Positions 62,382 through 64,000 of a DNA stretch of 64,000 nt are shown here, piece after piece (the stretch's first letter is position 1; each line of letters begins with the position of its first letter). The stretch covers positions 22,949 through 86,948 of the forward strand of contig CAVAUJ010000002.1 in assembly GCA_963591995.1 (NCBI GenBank), read 5' to 3'. Origin of the DNA: CAG-791 sp963591995. Lineage in GTDB: Bacteria; Bacillota; Clostridia; Lachnospirales; Lachnospiraceae. The notes under the pieces were generated by a model. That model had not been told where the DNA came from, ran no database searches, and saw only the letters and a program-made list of their open reading frames with translations. The position numbers and the translations under genes were made by a program.

Positions 62382-63518
62382 ATGGATATTTTAGACCACT
62401 ACATTGACCAGTTGCTGGCCAAAAGCACGCCGCAGGCGCCGGTCTGGAACATAGAAAAGCTCCGCAAGGGAGCCAAACCCTCCTGGAATTACATCGACGG
62501 CTGCATGATCAAGGCCATTCTCGAGCTCTATCAGCTCCGCGGGGATGCGCAATACCTGCAGTTTGCCGATGCCTTTATTGATTATTTCGTCCGGGAGGAC
62601 GGCTCCATCCTTTCCTATGATCCGAAGGAGTACAATCTCGACAACGTCAATGCCGGGAAGACCCTCTTTGATCTGTACCGCATCACCGGCAAGGAGAAAT
62701 ACCGGCGGGCCATCGACACCGTGTACAGCCAGCTCGAGGGGCAGCCCCGGACTCCCGAAGGCAGCTTCTGGCACAAGCTGATCTATCCGAACCAGATCTG
62801 GCTGGACGGCCTCTACATGGCGCAGCCCTTCTATATGCAATATGAGCTCACCTTCCATGACGGCCGGAACTGCGCCGACATCATCCGGCAGTTCATGACA
62901 GTATATGAGAAGCTGCGCGATCTGCGGAACGGTCTGTATTACCACGCCTACGATGCCTCCAGGGAGAGCTTCTGGTGCGACAAGGTCACGGGTCTGTCCG
63001 ACAACTTCTGGCTCCGCGCCATCGGCTGGTATGCCATGGCGCTGGTGGACACCTGGGAAATCCTGCCCGCCTCCTTCTCTGCGGAAAAGGAAACGCTCGG
63101 ACGGATCTACCGGGAGCTCATTGACGCAATGCTCCCCTATCAGGATGCCGAAACCGGCATGTGGTATCAGGTGGTCAACCACGGCGGCATTGCGCCGAAT
63201 TATCTGGAAACCTCCGGCTCCGCCATCTTCGCCTATGCGATTATGAAGAGCGTGCGTCTGGGACTTCTGCCGTCTTCCTTCCTGGATTACGGCCGCAGGG
63301 CCTTCGACGGAATCTGCCGGAAATATCTCTCGGAAAAGGACGGCAAGCTCCAGCTCGGCGGCATCTGCCTCGTCGCCGGCCTCGGCAACAAGCAGATGCG
63401 CGAGGGAACCTTCGATTATTACATGCGCGAGCCCATCGTGCAGAACGATGCAAAGGGCGTAGCGCCCCTGATCCTCGCCTACATCGAGATCCTGCAGGCC
63501 GATCAGCCGAAGGCCTGA
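62382..63518 (+). CDS. GH105 unsaturated rhamnogalacturonyl hydrolase (YteR/RhiN type)
   Basis: A 378-aa (alpha/alpha)6 barrel enzyme that removes unsaturated uronic acid from pectin-lyase products by hydration. Seen: WLDGLYMAQPF with Asp142 equivalent to catalytic Asp143 of B. subtilis YteR, HKLIYP, WLRAIGWYAMALVDT, and GMWYQVVN. Start: ATG of MDILDHY with GAGG 9 bases upstream; an in-frame ATG 11 codons earlier precedes the site. Divergent from the importer operon and sharing a control region with it. No signal peptide. Confidence 0.92.
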   Translation: MDILDHYIDQLLAKSTPQAPVWNIEKLRKGAKPSWNYIDGCMIKAILELYQLRGDAQYLQFADAFIDYFVREDGSILSYDPKEYNLDNVNAGKTLFDLYRITGKEKYRRAIDTVYSQLEGQPRTPEGSFWHKLIYPNQIWLDGLYMAQPFYMQYELTFHDGRNCADIIRQFMTVYEKLRDLRNGLYYHAYDASRESFWCDKVTGLSDNFWLRAIGWYAMALVDTWEILPASFSAEKETLGRIYRELIDAMLPYQDAETGMWYQVVNHGGIAPNYLETSGSAIFAYAIMKSVRLGLLPSSFLDYGRRAFDGICRKYLSEKDGKLQLGGICLVAGLGNKQMREGTFDYYMREPIVQNDAKGVAPLILAYIEILQADQPKA

Positions 63519-63561
63519 GCTCTCCGCGTGATTTTGTCCATTATTTTTAGCACAGAAACAA

Positions 63562-63587
63562 CAAGGCCGCCCCGAAGGGCGGCCTTG
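63562..63587 (+). terminator. Bidirectional terminator hairpin after GH105
   Basis: Perfect 11-base stem CAAGGCCGCCC/GGGCGGCCTTG with CGAA tetraloop, between two convergent genes. The T-rich tails are short on both strands. Confidence 0.75.
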
Positions 63588-63594
63588 CTTACAA

Positions 63595-63795
63595 TTATTG
63601 TAAACGCGTTGCTGAAATATACTCTTCCATCAGTCTGGCAATTACTGCAGCCTGGCTTTCACCATTTGCCTCACAGGCATCGGCGAACCTCTCCGCAACA
63701 TCGCCTTTTAGCTTGAAGGATTTCGTCTTGTATCCGGCCTTCTTCTGGTATCGTTCCACACGCACCGTGTTTTTGTTGGGGTTCCCTGTCGGCAT
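63595..63795 (-). CDS. Small ribbon-helix-helix-like protein
   Basis: A 66-aa basic protein. After an Asn/Lys-rich start (NPNKNTVRVERY) it has KTKSFKLKGDVAERFADACE and SQAAVIARLMEEYI, a strand-helix-helix pattern like Arc/CopG-type DNA-binding proteins that accompany plasmids and integrated elements. Its ATG overlaps the stop of a 32-aa peptide (TAATG), so the two are co-translated. Function not established. Confidence 0.65.
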   Translation of the reverse strand: MPTGNPNKNTVRVERYQKKAGYKTKSFKLKGDVAERFADACEANGESQAAVIARLMEEYISATRLQ

Positions 63796-63893
63796 TATCG
63801 CTTCTCCTTCGCTCTTAATATTGCAGCATACATCAGCTTAACTATGCCGATTGCCAGAAAATAACACCCGCCTAAAAAGATAATGTTCTTCAT
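63795..63893 (-). CDS. 32-aa hydrophobic peptide
   Basis: Reads MKNIIFLGGCYFLAIGIVKL followed by MYAAILRAKEKR. One membrane-length hydrophobic stretch with a positively charged tail. Start ATG has GGAG 5 bases upstream; the stop overlaps the next start (TAATG). Good translation signals support a real small gene; role unknown. Confidence 0.5.
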   Translation of the reverse strand: MKNIIFLGGCYFLAIGIVKLMYAAILRAKEKR

Positions 63894-64000
63894 GTTCTCT
63901 CCACTTTTCCTCTACTACTGTCAAAATAGACTCATTCAGACTCATTCCGGCGGCCCTTGCGGCTTCCTTGAATTCCCTTGATCAGTTCCTGAATTACATC
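63838..64000 (-). pseudogene. Apparently frameshifted small RHH-like gene, cut by the window edge
   Basis: On the minus strand the frame from base 64000 reads DVIQELIKGIQGSRKGRR and stops at 63932. If one G of the GGG at 63975-63977 is removed, the reading becomes DVIQELIKEFKEAARAAGMS, continuing LNESILTVVEEKWREHEE, which looks like a short helical DNA-binding protein. The stop in that frame is at 63838. A 10-bp tandem repeat (AGACTCATTC, 63928-63947) lies within it. It could be a true frameshift or a sequencing error; the upstream part is missing. Confidence 0.35.

Noticed and set aside
1..64000. Prophage, integrase, toxin-antitoxin pair or defence island
   Set aside because: No integrase, capsid, restriction or nuclease domain was recognised; only the small genes at the right edge hint at a mobile element.

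Overview
The window looks like chromosomal DNA of a Gram-positive, plant-glycan-degrading Clostridia, most likely Lachnospiraceae. The signs are a Trp T-box leader, AGGAGG-type ribosome binding sites, lipoprotein-type solute-binding proteins, YesM/YesN two-component pairs, and sugar ABC importers without their own ATPase. A run of 93 N inside the trp operon shows that it comes from a draft scaffold. Genus and species cannot be read from it. No rRNA, tRNA or CRISPR array was seen.

Almost all genes lie on the minus strand, so the region descriptions below follow decreasing coordinates. 1-9 kb: a 5'-truncated glycerate 2-kinase (+) converges on a carbohydrate operon made of a membrane-bound AraC regulator, an LplABC-like importer and a carboxylesterase. 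9-19.4 kb: a sensor kinase and response regulator precede a second importer, followed by an amidohydrolase, a D-serine dehydratase/D-threonine aldolase-fold enzyme and an M20 deacylase. This looks like an amino-acid-derivative pathway on a sugar-type transporter. 19.5-21.6 kb: nagA and a GNAT-like acyltransferase (+).

21.6-31.4 kb: the complete trpEGDCFBA operon behind a T-box riboswitch with specifier UGG, with a GH36 alpha-galactosidase directly after trpA. Two large palindromic elements flank the T-box. 31.7-43.2 kb: a two-component pair, a third importer and tandem GH31 enzymes, plus a gluconate 5-dehydrogenase-like SDR under a LacI-type operator.

43.3-52.7 kb: a cluster of cardiolipin synthase, GH2 beta-galactosidase, GH127 beta-L-arabinofuranosidase, a YfbR-like HD phosphohydrolase and a class-A-beta-lactamase-like protein. 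The beta-galactosidase reading frame begins with about 160 residues of an IS1182-type transposase. 52.8-63.5 kb: a pectin module with a FabG-like SDR (+), CE8 pectinesterase, a TIM-barrel isomerase, a LacI regulator, GH28, a fourth importer with an unknown 121-aa protein, and a divergent GH105 (+). The last 400 bases hold short ribbon-helix-helix-like and membrane peptides that look like the edge of a mobile element.

Together the genes describe uptake of pectin, arabinan, galactan and xyloglucan fragments. The glycan enzymes show no secretion signals, so the oligosaccharides are probably finished in the cytoplasm. None of the four importers has an ATPase gene here, so a shared MsmX-type ATPase elsewhere is expected.
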